In this document: positions 8,295-16,936 of the stretch, in pieces | Numbering within the stretch: position 1 is the stretch's first letter | Layout: each line of letters opens with the position of its first letter | Source: Sphaerochaeta pleomorpha str. Grapes | Lineage (GTDB): Bacteria; Spirochaetota; Spirochaetia; Sphaerochaetales; Sphaerochaetaceae | NCBI RefSeq assembly: GCF_000236685.1 | Contig: NC_016633.1 | Span: 248,001-312,000, forward strand | Length of the DNA stretch: 64,000 nt | Direction: 5' to 3' | Position numbers and translations under genes: made by a program | The notes under the pieces: generated by a model | Told to the model about the DNA's origin: nothing | Seen by the model: the letters and a program-made list of their open reading frames with translations, nothing else | Database searches by the model: none

Positions 8295-10632
8295 TGCCTT
8301 GCCTCCCAAGATAAATGCAAACTGAAGTTCCCTTTTTCGAGGACTTAATAGCTAACTCTGCCTTTGCCATGTTTGCACGGCTACGCATGATCCGCAACCC
8401 AAGTCCCCCTTCACGGATATGCTCTGGCAAGCCAACCCCATCATCTACAACCGAAGCGACTTTGAAGGGTTTTCCGTTCCTGTCGGTTTTGTTTTCGAGG
8501 GTGATTTCGATATGTTTGGAATGGGAGTGCTTTATAGAGTTATTCAAAGCTTCTTGCAGGATATGGAAGATATGCAACGCTGCGTTTGCATCTTCGATTT
8601 CAAACTCGGGGTCGGCCTTAATCTGTACATCTACATGGCTAATTCTCAAAGTATCCCCAACCAGGGCATCGATACGTTGCAAAAAAGTATGGGGTTCCAT
8701 TTCAAAAGGAAGCATACCCCTGGAGATTGTTTTTATCTTGGTGATAGACTCAGAAAGCAATAGGCTTATTTTGTCCAAGGTTTCCACTGTTTCATACTGG
8801 TGGTCGGTAGCTGTTTTCTTTACCGATGAAACCATGAGGGAAACACCGAGAAGATGCTGGCAAAGATCATCATGCAAATCCTGGCCGATACGTTCGATGG
8901 TTTTATTGGAAATTTCAAGTACTTCTTTTTCCAGTTCGTTTCTGCGCTTTATCTCGGTAGAGAGTTCCCTGTTGGTACGGATAAGGTCTTTCGTTCTCAC
9001 ATCAACCTGTTGGGCCAGTGTTTTCTCGTGAGACTTGATTTGTTCCAGAAGCAAAGTCCCCTTCAAATTACTGGAAATCTGTTCTTGCAGGATATCGTAC
9101 AATGCAGGAATCTCTATGCCGATAGGGACGATCAAGTATCCAAGAGGTTCCATGTTATATACCAGGGGCATCAATATCCATTGTCCCTGGTGCAAGGTAT
9201 GGCTGACTGAAGAGGGGAGCAGGTTCGTTCGTTTGAATTCCTGAGGCAGGGAGGAATCTGATTTGCCTTCTTGTTCAATGTCCATCAGAAGCTGCGCTTT
9301 CTTTTTATCCTTGTCGAAAACTACCAGGTACCCCCGGTCGATGCCAAACATTTTCAAACCTTTCTTGAGGTTTGAAAACATATCAGAGAGTTCGAAAGCC
9401 CCTGCAAGGATGGCACTGACACGGCGTAAGGTTTCGAAGGAAGATTCTGCAGAAACCCGTTTTGTAGCCTGATACCTTCCGATTTTTTCGGCAGTGAAAG
9501 CCTTCGCGGCCCCCATGAGGTTGGCAAGCGATCGTTTGTCCGGCACTACAGAGAGCCTGCATTGGTGTTCAATAAACGAAAGATACTCGTACCAGCGGGT
9601 TATGGAGCCGATTTCTGCCCAGGTCGTATCCATGGCATGGTTGAGCGTGTAAATCAGGCCATCATAATCACTGTTTTGTATCAATTCGATAAGTTTTTGT
9701 ATTTCCTGTCTCTCTGTGAGGCTGGCGTACAGGGGCAGTTCCTGTAGGTCTGGGGTATAACGGAACCGGGGTTTACAACCACAGGACTCACGGATTATGG
9801 AGGTGCACTCCAAGGTTATATGCTCTTCGCTTCCCCCTTTCATCAAGCGATCGAGAATTGCAACGGATGTTGCACCCAGCGCATGCATAGGTTGCACAAC
9901 GGTTGTAAGGGGAGGCAAGGTATACAGAGAAGATTCTATACCGTCGAATCCGATAAGCGCTACATCCTCAGGGACACGGATTCCTTTTTTTGTCAGTTCC
10001 TCCAGGGCCCCCTGGGCCATGCGGTCGTTGAGACATACCAGGGCATCGAAGCCAAGGCCTGTCTTGCAGAGCCTGTCAACAGCCTCTGCGCCCGAATCCT
10101 GGGTGAAAGTGCCACTGACGATCAAACGCTTGTCGATGGAAATATTCCGTTTTTTTAGCGTGGAGAGACAGGTATCCATCCTGCTGATTGCCTCGTCATG
10201 GCTCACCGGTCCGCCAATCAAGGCAAAATGGGTGTGTCCATGTTCGTCGATAAGGTGTTCGATTGCATTTGCGAGAGCCTTGGACCCATTGACATTGACA
10301 TCACTCATACCTGGTATTCTCATGCCTATGGATACTCTTGGAAGGTCAGCCCAGGAAGCAAAGAAGGCTTTGAGATCGACAGAGGTAAGGAACGTCTCCA
10401 GTGAGGAGGCTATGATGATCAACCCATCGATATTACGTTTATTGGCAAGGTAATAGGCAAGGTTTGACGAAGCTTCGGATGCAATCGGGGAACCGAGGCG
10501 CGACCCTAAAAACGAGATGGAACCAAAGCCTTTTTCCTGTGCGCTCTGTTCTATGGCATGCCAGACTGTCGATTGGTAGGCGTCATCCAATGAAGCTGTA
10601 AATACGCCGATGCACTGTTTTTTTTTGGCCAT
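8278..10632 (-). CDS. Hybrid sensor: cytoplasmic LacI-type sugar-sensing domain fused to a NarX-type histidine kinase
   Basis: 784 residues from the ATG at 10632, which has AAGGAG 11 nt upstream (an earlier ATG at 10677 has its GGAGG with no spacing). Residues 5 to about 285 are a LacI/periplasmic-binding-like ligand domain (CIGVFTASLDDAYQ, LNDRMAQGALEEL, VALIGFDGIE), but no DNA-binding helix-turn-helix precedes it. Next come an RESCGC segment, a helical/GAF-like region and a coiled coil. The HisKA_3 dimerisation helix has its phospho-acceptor His in GQDLHDDLCQH (near residue 587), and the HATPase has VVDDGVGLP and GLGLRIMRSRA. There is no signal peptide or membrane segment, so it should sense a sugar inside the cell and phosphorylate the overlapping response regulator. 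Confidence 0.9.
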   Translation of the reverse strand: MAKKKQCIGVFTASLDDAYQSTVWHAIEQSAQEKGFGSISFLGSRLGSPIASEASSNLAYYLANKRNIDGLIIIASSLETFLTSVDLKAFFASWADLPRVSIGMRIPGMSDVNVNGSKALANAIEHLIDEHGHTHFALIGGPVSHDEAISRMDTCLSTLKKRNISIDKRLIVSGTFTQDSGAEAVDRLCKTGLGFDALVCLNDRMAQGALEELTKKGIRVPEDVALIGFDGIESSLYTLPPLTTVVQPMHALGATSVAILDRLMKGGSEEHITLECTSIIRESCGCKPRFRYTPDLQELPLYASLTERQEIQKLIELIQNSDYDGLIYTLNHAMDTTWAEIGSITRWYEYLSFIEHQCRLSVVPDKRSLANLMGAAKAFTAEKIGRYQATKRVSAESSFETLRRVSAILAGAFELSDMFSNLKKGLKMFGIDRGYLVVFDKDKKKAQLLMDIEQEGKSDSSLPQEFKRTNLLPSSVSHTLHQGQWILMPLVYNMEPLGYLIVPIGIEIPALYDILQEQISSNLKGTLLLEQIKSHEKTLAQQVDVRTKDLIRTNRELSTEIKRRNELEKEVLEISNKTIERIGQDLHDDLCQHLLGVSLMVSSVKKTATDHQYETVETLDKISLLLSESITKIKTISRGMLPFEMEPHTFLQRIDALVGDTLRISHVDVQIKADPEFEIEDANAALHIFHILQEALNNSIKHSHSKHIEITLENKTDRNGKPFKVASVVDDGVGLPEHIREGGLGLRIMRSRANMAKAELAIKSSKKGTSVCIYLGRQGNGTTN

Positions 10633-10815
10633 GAGAAGAGCAACTCCTTGAAAAGTCTTACCTGTATCATATCCCATCCTCCATAGATTGCAAGGAATGA
10701 AAAAACACTTTGAGTAAGAGATGTACAGGGTATGAAGGATACTGGGAATGTCAGGACAAGATACAAATTATGAATTGTACATGGTATTAAAAACTGATTA
10801 TATTTCAAATAAAGA

Positions 10816-10855
10816 TTTTGCCCTCGTCTTTCTTTGAAGGAAGGCTAGGGCAAAA
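10816..10855 (-). terminator. Hairpin downstream of the outer-membrane-like gene
   Basis: TTTTGCCCT (10816-10824) pairs with AGGGCAAAA (10847-10855), with a smaller TTTC/GAAA stem inside. It lies 80 nt past the stop of the minus-strand gene 10934-11572 and upstream of the kinase gene, so it could end the one transcript and insulate the other. Confidence 0.5.
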
Positions 10856-10933
10856 TTGACTGTTCACTAAAGAATGTCGAAAAAGTTTTCCATTGGCATA
10901 CCTGCTAGGTAGCGTTGTCCAGGGAACTCAGGG

Positions 10934-11572
10934 TTATAAGGAAAGAGCCACTCTGAGTTTACCAAGAACGGTATAGCCTGAAACAGCTACGTCAGAATCA
11001 ATAGAGAAGTCTCCGCTGGTTACTTCTGCCTGACTACTTAGGGGAGTTGCGACGCTTACGCCTCCAAAGAGTGCGAGGGAATCGGATACATGGAACAAGA
11101 AATCAGCATTGGCGATGAAGCTGAATGTGCTATATCTAACAACAACAGCCAGTGAGTTATCGCTGTCAGCTCCTCTGGTAATCGACTCATACAAGACTCC
11201 CGCCCCCAGTTGCATGGAAAGTAGTTTGGAAAAATCTGCACTATATTGACAGGAAAGAGAGCCTCTCCAAGTCAAGGGATAATCAGAAACATCTTCTTGC
11301 GTAGAGCCATGTGTGGCATTGACCAATTTGCCGGCACCAATTTGATATCCCAGTCCAATGGGTGACTTATCGCTTGGGAAGAGAGTACCTGAGACAGCTA
11401 CGCCCATAAGGGTAGCCGTACTATCTTGGTCAAAATCTATTCCCACTACAGTATAGGTCGTTGTTTCTTCACTATGTGTAGCGAAGCCTTCAACCCCAAA
11501 CCAACTTTTGGAGGCAAAAATAGAGAATGTGCAAAAACAGAGAACAAGTGCGAGTAAAAGTGTTTTTTTCAT
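10934..11572 (-). CDS. Exported protein, probable small outer-membrane beta-barrel
   Basis: 212 residues. A signal peptide (MKKTLLLALVLCFCTFSIFA) is cleaved after FASK-like residues. The remainder alternates polar and hydrophobic residues in strands (TYTVVGIDF, LMGVAVSGTL, GLGYQIGAGK, RGSLSCQYSA, QLGAGVLYES, YSTFSFIANADFLF, LRVALSL). The C-terminal strand ends in a hydrophobic residue, the pattern expected of an outer-membrane barrel. I do not recognise a named family and no function can be assigned. The gene stands alone between two gaps. Confidence 0.75.
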   Translation of the reverse strand: MKKTLLLALVLCFCTFSIFASKSWFGVEGFATHSEETTTYTVVGIDFDQDSTATLMGVAVSGTLFPSDKSPIGLGYQIGAGKLVNATHGSTQEDVSDYPLTWRGSLSCQYSADFSKLLSMQLGAGVLYESITRGADSDNSLAVVVRYSTFSFIANADFLFHVSDSLALFGGVSVATPLSSQAEVTSGDFSIDSDVAVSGYTVLGKLRVALSL

Positions 11573-11805
11573 AATTTTCCTGATTTGAAAAGAAATGGGT
11601 TGTGTAGGAAGACAATTGCAAATATTAAGTAACTAAAAATAGTATACATCATATAAGTAAAATATGTATCTGTTTCCAAAAAATAATGGATATATTTTAT
11701 TTTATAGTAAGTAAATAGAGAATAGGTGCATGTTTTGCAGAAAATAGAGGCCCTTGCAAGTCCTTCCAGGGCATAATTTTGGTAAATTCTTATATTAGTT
11801 CAAAT

Positions 11806-12297
11806 TCAGCGTGAAATGGTGTGCGTTTTGGGATGGGAAAGATATTCATAGCTTGCGGCTATCTTGTCACTGAAACAAACGACAAAGCTTTCACTGTGCC
11901 TGGGAAGTGCGTGCGTTTTTGGAAACATGTGCTTTACGATGATATCTGCCTCAAGGTCGTTTACTGAAAAGTTTTTTCTGGCATTTGCCAATGCGATGAG
12001 AGGATGTTCCTTTCCCTGTATATTCCTTTGTAGGTTGCTTGCCTTTCCTCCTCTCCAGTCATACAGGAAGAAATCATGCACTAAGCCACCTCTTGCAGTC
12101 GCCCTGTAGTCGAGTCCGAGGATTTTGGCAATGGAATAGGAAATATAGGCAACACAGACGACATGGTCATAGGTATGATTGCTATGGTGGAAATAGTTTT
12201 TGAGTTTGAGAAACTCTTTATTGAAAAGGATGTCATTGACAAGCGATACTGGTCCAAAAGCCCAACTATTGCTAGCTGGAGAAGATACTGTTACCAA
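11806..12297 (-). CDS. HD-domain protein, soluble paralogue of the gene at 444-1127
   Basis: At most 163 residues. YFHHSNHTYDHVVCVAYISY, LVHDFFLYDWR and EHPLIALANA match the paralogue at 444-1127 almost residue for residue, and the HD pair and following His/Asp positions are kept. The two membrane helices of the paralogue are absent: similarity begins only about 20 residues into this ORF. The frame starts with a TTG at 12297 that overlaps the last codons of the nitroreductase gene; no good ribosome site or internal ATG is evident, so the start is uncertain. It may be a translationally coupled soluble form or a 5'-truncated copy. Confidence 0.65.
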   Translation of the reverse strand: MVTVSSPASNSWAFGPVSLVNDILFNKEFLKLKNYFHHSNHTYDHVVCVAYISYSIAKILGLDYRATARGGLVHDFFLYDWRGGKASNLQRNIQGKEHPLIALANARKNFSVNDLEADIIVKHMFPKTHALPRHSESFVVCFSDKIAASYEYLSHPKTHTISR

Positions 12298-12815
12298 GTC
12301 TCGTAATGAACGATTTCCTGCAGGGTTTTCCGGTTCCTCGGCATTGGGTTTTCATCAGGGTACCCTACGGTAAGGATTCCCACGACATAGGTGTACGAGG
12401 GAAGGTCCAATACAGAGCGTATTTCCTTTTGGGTAAACCAGGCAACCCAGCACGTACCCAACCCTCTGGCTGTTGCCTCCAACACGATATGTTCTGCGGC
12501 AATAGAAGTATCCCTGATACCTCGTTTGAGATCTATATCGGGCGAATCTTCGTCAAGATAGCATTCCTGGTCTGCATCGATTTCTGCAATACAGACAATG
12601 AAAAGCGGGGCATTGAGCATCCATTTCTGGTCATGGGAGACTTTTGCAACTTTTTCTCGCATTTCCTTGTTCGTAATTACCAGAAAATGCCAGGGTTGGG
12701 AATTGCTTCCCGAGGGGGCAAGCTGTGCACTTTCCAGCAAATGGGCTAGGGTTTTCTCATCGATTTCCTGGCCTGTGTATTTTCGGATACTCCTTCTGTC
12801 TTGGATTACTTTCAT
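12291..12815 (-). CDS. Nitroreductase-family flavoprotein
   Basis: 174 residues, typical of the short NfsA/FRP-like group. It begins VIQDRRSIRKYTGQEI, the usual FMN-phosphate-binding RRSIR motif. SAQLAPSGSNSQPWHFLVI (FMN isoalloxazine region) and GLGTCWVAWF follow. Members reduce nitroaromatics, quinones or flavins with NAD(P)H; a physiological substrate cannot be named. A GGGGAAG ribosome site precedes the ATG. It overlaps the HD gene downstream, suggesting one transcript. Confidence 0.9.
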   Translation of the reverse strand: MKVIQDRRSIRKYTGQEIDEKTLAHLLESAQLAPSGSNSQPWHFLVITNKEMREKVAKVSHDQKWMLNAPLFIVCIAEIDADQECYLDEDSPDIDLKRGIRDTSIAAEHIVLEATARGLGTCWVAWFTQKEIRSVLDLPSYTYVVGILTVGYPDENPMPRNRKTLQEIVHYETW

Positions 12816-13159
12816 TGTCGCTTCCCCTTCTTTATCTCTGTGCGTATGTACAGGATACTAAGGTAGGTAGCGATTGGCAAGGCTTTGTTTTGGAAATGGT
12901 CTATTGCAAGGCATATCAGATTCCAATGGCGTAAAAACATTGCTGCTTTGGCTTAACATCTTTTCCAATTGCAAAAAAACAGGTTTTTCTTTTCGCAAAC
13001 TAATCTGGCCGTATTGTGTTATTGCCGGTTTATCCAAGGCCTTATCCTTTTTTCCCGTATCCGGCCGGACGATTGCGAGACCGAAGTGGAGCTGTTCAGG
13101 CAGTATGCAAAAAGCTACTGATATACTTTTTTTGATTCATGCAAAAGGCCTGGCAGACA
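12816..13159. other. Gap with a possible decayed coding stretch
   Basis: No intact gene was found. One forward frame is open for roughly 50 codons and ends at TGA 13119-13121 with a protein-like tail (RPDDCETEVELFRQYAKSY). It lacks a credible start and may be a gene remnant; I cannot name the family. Confidence 0.25.
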
Positions 13160-13199
13160 AAAAAATAGCCAAATGGAAGGGTAGACTGCCATTTGGCTA
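13160..13199 (-). terminator. Rho-independent terminator of the hydrolase gene
   Basis: An 11-bp stem (13166-13176 with 13189-13199) is followed on the minus strand by seven consecutive T residues. It lies about 60 nt past the stop of the hydrolase gene at 13262, a canonical intrinsic terminator. Confidence 0.85.
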
Positions 13200-13261
13200 A
13201 AAGTATCTGGCAAACCATCGGTGCCAGAAGGAATAGGCTTACAAGGCTGCAAGGTTTTTAC

Positions 13262-14278
13262 CTAGTATTTCGCGATAGCTTTTTCCGATAGGAATTCATC
13301 TGTTATCTCTGAGATGCGTTCGATATTAGTAAGATAAATAAAATGGGAACCATCCAGGATTTCATATTGTGCCTGCTTTCCGATACGAGATAGGTGTTGC
13401 TCCTGATATTCTTGGGGCGACATCGGCAGTTGTTTGTTTGGTGTCTCATAGGTCTTTTTTGAGATGATCTTGAAGTAGGGGATGGATGGGGGGAATGGAA
13501 GGTCTTTTGTTTGCCCGACGAATTCTGCAGATTCGCTTATTTGCTGCAAAAACGTATCGTTGATGGTAAAACCGGCGAACGTGACCATGTCTTTGATTTC
13601 TTTCTCGGTATACCCGTAGGAGAGCAGTTTCTTTGTATTGGTAGTCAAGACAGCAAGAATCGAAGTGGTACCTACTGCCTGCTGGAAACTGGCAATTGGA
13701 AGGACTGCCTTTACGATGGCCGGCATCTTTGCATAAAAGGCGGTGGATGTTCCGTCGAGACTGATTATTGCTTTCACTTCCTGCGGATATTTTGCGGCAT
13801 AGTATTCACTGTAGACACTGGAAATCGAATGGGGCATGAGCACATAGGGGGCCTTGAACCCTGCTTCACTGAGGGACTTGCGAATCTCTTGAACATACTG
13901 GGCAGTGGTTCTCGGTATTGCCGTTGTGCTACTGAAGCCTACACCGAAGTATTCGACGATGACTACGGTATACTTTTCGCTGAGCTTTCGCATCAAGGGT
14001 GCAAAATCGGCAGAGGGTAGGCCGACTCCCATGCCAGGGAGCAATACGATGGTCTGGTCCCCGCTGCCCATTGAAGTCAGATGCATATATCCGTCATATA
14101 CGGGAACAAGTTGCCCATAGGGCTTGATTTGATCCTTTTTGCTTGTAAAGAACGTTGCATGGAGAAGTGTCCCGATGAGCAGGAAAATGACTGTAATGAG
14201 CACAAGTATACCGAATATCTGCATGATTCTCTTCCCCTTCTTGCGTTTTGGTTGTTTTGCCGTGTGTCCGGTTTCCAT
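13262..14278 (-). CDS. Membrane-anchored alpha/beta hydrolase
   Basis: 338 residues. A basic N-terminus (KQPKRKKGKR) and one membrane helix (about residues 20-42) are followed by an alpha/beta-hydrolase fold: IVLLPGMGVGLPSADFAPL (oxyanion region), VVIVEYFGVGFSS, a serine elbow reading MPHSISS, IISLDGTS, and a C-terminal GSHFIYL with the likely catalytic His. The elbow departs from GxSxG (Pro and Ser replace the glycines), but the Ser is kept. The fold should face the periplasm or outer surface. An AGGGGAAA ribosome site precedes the ATG. It starts 17 nt after the regulator gene, so the two form an operon. Confidence 0.85.
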   Translation of the reverse strand: METGHTAKQPKRKKGKRIMQIFGILVLITVIFLLIGTLLHATFFTSKKDQIKPYGQLVPVYDGYMHLTSMGSGDQTIVLLPGMGVGLPSADFAPLMRKLSEKYTVVIVEYFGVGFSSTTAIPRTTAQYVQEIRKSLSEAGFKAPYVLMPHSISSVYSEYYAAKYPQEVKAIISLDGTSTAFYAKMPAIVKAVLPIASFQQAVGTTSILAVLTTNTKKLLSYGYTEKEIKDMVTFAGFTINDTFLQQISESAEFVGQTKDLPFPPSIPYFKIISKKTYETPNKQLPMSPQEYQEQHLSRIGKQAQYEILDGSHFIYLTNIERISEITDEFLSEKAIAKY

Positions 14279-14294
14279 GATTTGTTTCCCCTTG

Positions 14295-14813
14295 TTATTT
14301 TTCGGTTTCCTCTACAGGAGAGGAGATGAGGGAAATATCCCTGGCCTTCCTTCCTGGCCCTGCTTTGAAACTATAGTTGACCAGAAGCTTTTGCATTTCC
14401 GAAAGGAACTGGTCAAACTCATTGTCGTTTAGCATCAGTACGGTGTTATTCAAGAAAATCCTGTCCTTGCCTGGGTTTGGCTGCCCACCGGAGAAATAGG
14501 TATGGAATCTGCCATATTTTTCCAACAGGAAGGCGAGGGCGTTCTGCGAGGCATTTTCAAGGGTGTTGAGTTTCTGTATCTTCGCAAGGTTCAGCGAAAG
14601 GGTCCTCTCGATGCTTCCCCTGATTTTCCTTTCGGAAACAATGGTTACGATGTTGTAATCGATAAGCAGGTTGATATGACGATACAATGTTGTCCGGGGA
14701 ACATCAGAGATTACCTGGGAAAGTTGCGTCGTGGTGATGGTTTTCTGCATGGCAATTTCCTGCACAATCCTCATACGGACAGGATGTAGCATGACTTCGT
14801 TGATGTTCTTCAT
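14295..14813 (-). CDS. ArsR/HTH_20-type transcriptional regulator
   Basis: 172 residues. The N-terminal 90 residues form a winged helix: MLHPVRMRIVQEIAMQ, then TTTQLSQVISDVPRTTLYRH as the recognition helix region and a wing around SERKIRGSIERTLSL. The C-terminal half is helical (FLSEMQKLLVNYSF) and probably serves dimerisation or ligand sensing. No metal-binding Cys motif is visible. It precedes the membrane-anchored hydrolase in the same operon and diverges from the mutasome operon with a 159-nt shared intergenic region, so it may also affect the latter. Confidence 0.85.
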   Translation of the reverse strand: MKNINEVMLHPVRMRIVQEIAMQKTITTTQLSQVISDVPRTTLYRHINLLIDYNIVTIVSERKIRGSIERTLSLNLAKIQKLNTLENASQNALAFLLEKYGRFHTYFSGGQPNPGKDRIFLNNTVLMLNDNEFDQFLSEMQKLLVNYSFKAGPGRKARDISLISSPVEETEK

Positions 14814-14937
14814 TGATTTTGGCTCCTATTGATTCCAAAAATGATATTAATACCAAAATTGGAAATGGTCAAGCATAGGTATTGTTTTTTTATAGTGATC
14901 CTGCATTGGAGAAGGGGAGCAATAGAGCCCCTTTCCC

Positions 14938-14966
14938 TTGACTACTTAACATGCATATAGTAAAAC
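14938..14966 (+). promoter_or_regulatory. Candidate promoter giving a leaderless mutasome transcript
   Basis: TTGACT (14938-14943), a 17-nt spacer and TAAAAC (14961-14966) lie directly ahead of the ATG at 14973. The expected initiation point falls at or within a few bases of that ATG, and no Shine-Dalgarno sequence is visible. The operon would therefore begin with a leaderless gene. No SOS box of a type I recognise overlaps it. Confidence 0.45.
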
Positions 14967-14972
14967 ATAGAC

Positions 14973-15764
14973 ATGGCAACCATATTGATCGGAACATCAG
15001 GATATAGCTACACAGAATGGGTCGGTCCCGTTTATCCAACAGGGACCAAGGCCAGTGAATACCTAGGCCTGTATGCCTCTCTGTTCGAGACAGTTGAATT
15101 GAATTTCAGCTATTACCGCATGCCAGAGGCCGCACAGTTGCAGAGTATGCACGAGCAGGCCCCCTCCTTGGTTTTTTCCATCAAGGCCCATGAAACGCTT
15201 ACCCATAGCATAGATCCCGCTTCATGGAAAAGTGAGGCGACGTTGTTCCGTTCTGCCTTGGAGCCGCTTCTTTCTTCAGATTCCCTCAAAGCCGTGCTGC
15301 TCCAATTTCCCTATTCCTTTCATTACGAACCTGATCAGCGAAGGTATCTCGATGCGCTCATCCGGTTTTTGCAGGGGCTTCCCCTGGCGGTTGAATTCCG
15401 TAACGCCCAGTGGTACAACAACCGTACCCTCGATGCCTTGCGAGCCTTGCAGGTAGCGTTTGTTTCCCTCGACCTTCCCCAGGTCAAGGGAAATCCTCCT
15501 ATTATGGATGTTGCTACCGCCCCTCTGGCCTATCTGCGGCTACACGGGAGAAACGGGGAGACCTGGTGGGGTTCCGATGCAGCTTCGCGGTACGACTATC
15601 TCTATAGCGAACGGGAACTGGCTTCCCTTGCCCAGCGGATAAGGGCTCTTGCGACAGGTACTTCTACCGTAGTGGTCTATTTCAATAATCATCGCAAAGG
15701 CCAGGCTGTTATAAACGCCCAGAGGCTGAGAATCCTTTTGGGTTCGGGGGAAAAACCCGTATGA
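14973..15764 (+). CDS. DUF72 (YecE-like) protein
   Basis: 263 residues, the usual length of the family. It begins ILIGTSGYSYTEWVGPVYP, the hallmark of DUF72, continues with FETVELNFSYYRMP and FSIKAHETLTH, and near the end has YLRLHGRNG followed by YVYFNNH-type residues (VVVYFNNHRKGQAVINA). DUF72 proteins are TIM-barrel-like and functionally uncharacterised, though they often occur near DNA-repair or Fe-S genes. The stop overlaps the start of the ImuB-like gene (ATGA), so it is the first cistron of a translationally coupled mutasome operon. This linkage suggests, but does not prove, a repair-related role. Confidence 0.9.
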   Translation: MATILIGTSGYSYTEWVGPVYPTGTKASEYLGLYASLFETVELNFSYYRMPEAAQLQSMHEQAPSLVFSIKAHETLTHSIDPASWKSEATLFRSALEPLLSSDSLKAVLLQFPYSFHYEPDQRRYLDALIRFLQGLPLAVEFRNAQWYNNRTLDALRALQVAFVSLDLPQVKGNPPIMDVATAPLAYLRLHGRNGETWWGSDAASRYDYLYSERELASLAQRIRALATGTSTVVVYFNNHRKGQAVINAQRLRILLGSGEKPV

Positions 15765-16936
15765 GTAGTACCCATGCGACCATAATCCATATCAATGTCA
15801 CTGATTTTGCCGCCGCAGTGGCAATTGCAAAGCAGCCATCCCTTAGTGATACAGCCTTTGCCATTGCTAGGGAGGGGTCTGCCAGGCGTGTCATCATTAC
15901 CCCTTCCCCAAGGGCATTCAAAGAAGGTATCCGCAGTGGGATGCCTGTTGCCATTGCCCAGCGGATGTTGCCTTCTTTGCAATTGATCCCTCCCGATGCT
16001 GCTTCCAACGCAAAGGCAGATGCAGCGATCAATGAGATTGCCCTCAGGTATTCCCCCACCATCCAATGTGACAGCGGGGGTCATTTATATCTGGATGTGG
16101 AGGGGACCACCCGGTTATTCGGGCCCTCTGTCGACTGTGCGGTACGCATCCGCAATGAGGTGCATGAAAGGTTGTGCCTTGAACCTGCGGTTGCCGTGGC
16201 GGCCAACAAGCTGGTGGCAAAGATTGGGACGAGGGCAATTCGTCCCAGTGGTATTTTGCAGATCAGGGACGGGGATGAGGCTGATTTCCTTTTTAGGCAG
16301 GATATTTCCCTGCTTCCCGGGGTGGGGCCTTCTATCAGGAAATTGCTGCTTGTGGCAGGAATCCGGGAAATAGGGCAGATAGCTTCCCTTGATGATATGC
16401 AGGCCATTGCTTTCTTGGGCAAACGTGGTCTCGCTTTGCGTGATGCCTCACGGGGGGTGGATTTCTCCCCCCTCGATTCCAAGGCTTTGGGGCAGCGCAA
16501 GATTTTTCGCAGGGTCGATTTCACGGAGCCTGTCTGTGAGCTTGACGCCTTCCGTGCAGCGGTTATCACGGCCTGTGAAGATGCTGGGCTGGAAATGCGT
16601 ATCCAGCGATGGGGCTGTTCGGCAGTGCAAATCTCCCTGGCCTGGAGTGACGGATTTTCCACTGAGGCAATGCAAAGGACGAAAGGACAATGGGTGCTTG
16701 ACCAAGAACTTATCCCTGCCAGCTGGAAGGCCGCCAATCAGGCTATGAACCGTAGGGTACGTATCGTAGCGTTTACCCTTTCGCTTAGGGACCTTTCACC
16801 GGCTTTGAGGGAACCCGATTTGTTTGAACCGGAAGGCCCGACAAAAGAAGAGAGGCTGCAGTCTGCTGTCGATGAGACCCGCTCCCGGTTTGGCCCTGCC
16901 ATACTCACCCATGCGGCGGCGGTGTTCCATGTCTAG
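15761..16936 (+). CDS. imuB: ImuB-like Y-family DNA polymerase homologue lacking catalytic residues
   Basis: 391 residues with the Y-family palm, fingers, thumb (LLPGVGPSIRKLLLVAGI, a helix-hairpin-helix) and little-finger regions. The first acidic motif HIDMDAF of DinB reads HINVTDF here (Asp to Asn12), and the second, S-L-D-E-A-F-L-D-V, reads S-G-G-H-L-Y-L-D-V (Asp and Glu replaced by Gly107 and His108). All three metal-binding carboxylates are therefore missing, as in ImuB of the ImuA-ImuB-DnaE2 system, where it is a scaffold rather than a polymerase. EPDLF (351-355) is a candidate beta-clamp motif. It is shorter than typical ImuB, with no long C-terminal RecA-NT tail. It overlaps DUF72 upstream and the DnaE2 gene downstream. 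Confidence 0.85.
   Translation: MSSTHATIIHINVTDFAAAVAIAKQPSLSDTAFAIAREGSARRVIITPSPRAFKEGIRSGMPVAIAQRMLPSLQLIPPDAASNAKADAAINEIALRYSPTIQCDSGGHLYLDVEGTTRLFGPSVDCAVRIRNEVHERLCLEPAVAVAANKLVAKIGTRAIRPSGILQIRDGDEADFLFRQDISLLPGVGPSIRKLLLVAGIREIGQIASLDDMQAIAFLGKRGLALRDASRGVDFSPLDSKALGQRKIFRRVDFTEPVCELDAFRAAVITACEDAGLEMRIQRWGCSAVQISLAWSDGFSTEAMQRTKGQWVLDQELIPASWKAANQAMNRRVRIVAFTLSLRDLSPALREPDLFEPEGPTKEERLQSAVDETRSRFGPAILTHAAAVFHV

Noticed and set aside
9797-10453. 218-codon plus-strand ORF inside the sensor kinase gene
   Set aside because: It is a shadow of the LacI-like domain coding strand; composition is Ser/Arg-rich without motifs.
14814-14972. SOS (LexA) box in the mutasome promoter
   Set aside because: No E. 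coli-type CTGT-N8-ACAG site was found, and the LexA motif of this group is unknown to me, so none is claimed.
15689-16737. Long antisense ORFs within imuB and the DUF72 gene
   Set aside because: They are in the reverse frames of strongly supported coding sequence and have no ribosome sites or family motifs.
16824-16928. Upstream extension of the DnaE2 reading frame
   Set aside because: It lies entirely inside imuB and encodes no PHP sequence; the ATG at 16929 begins where the family alignment begins.
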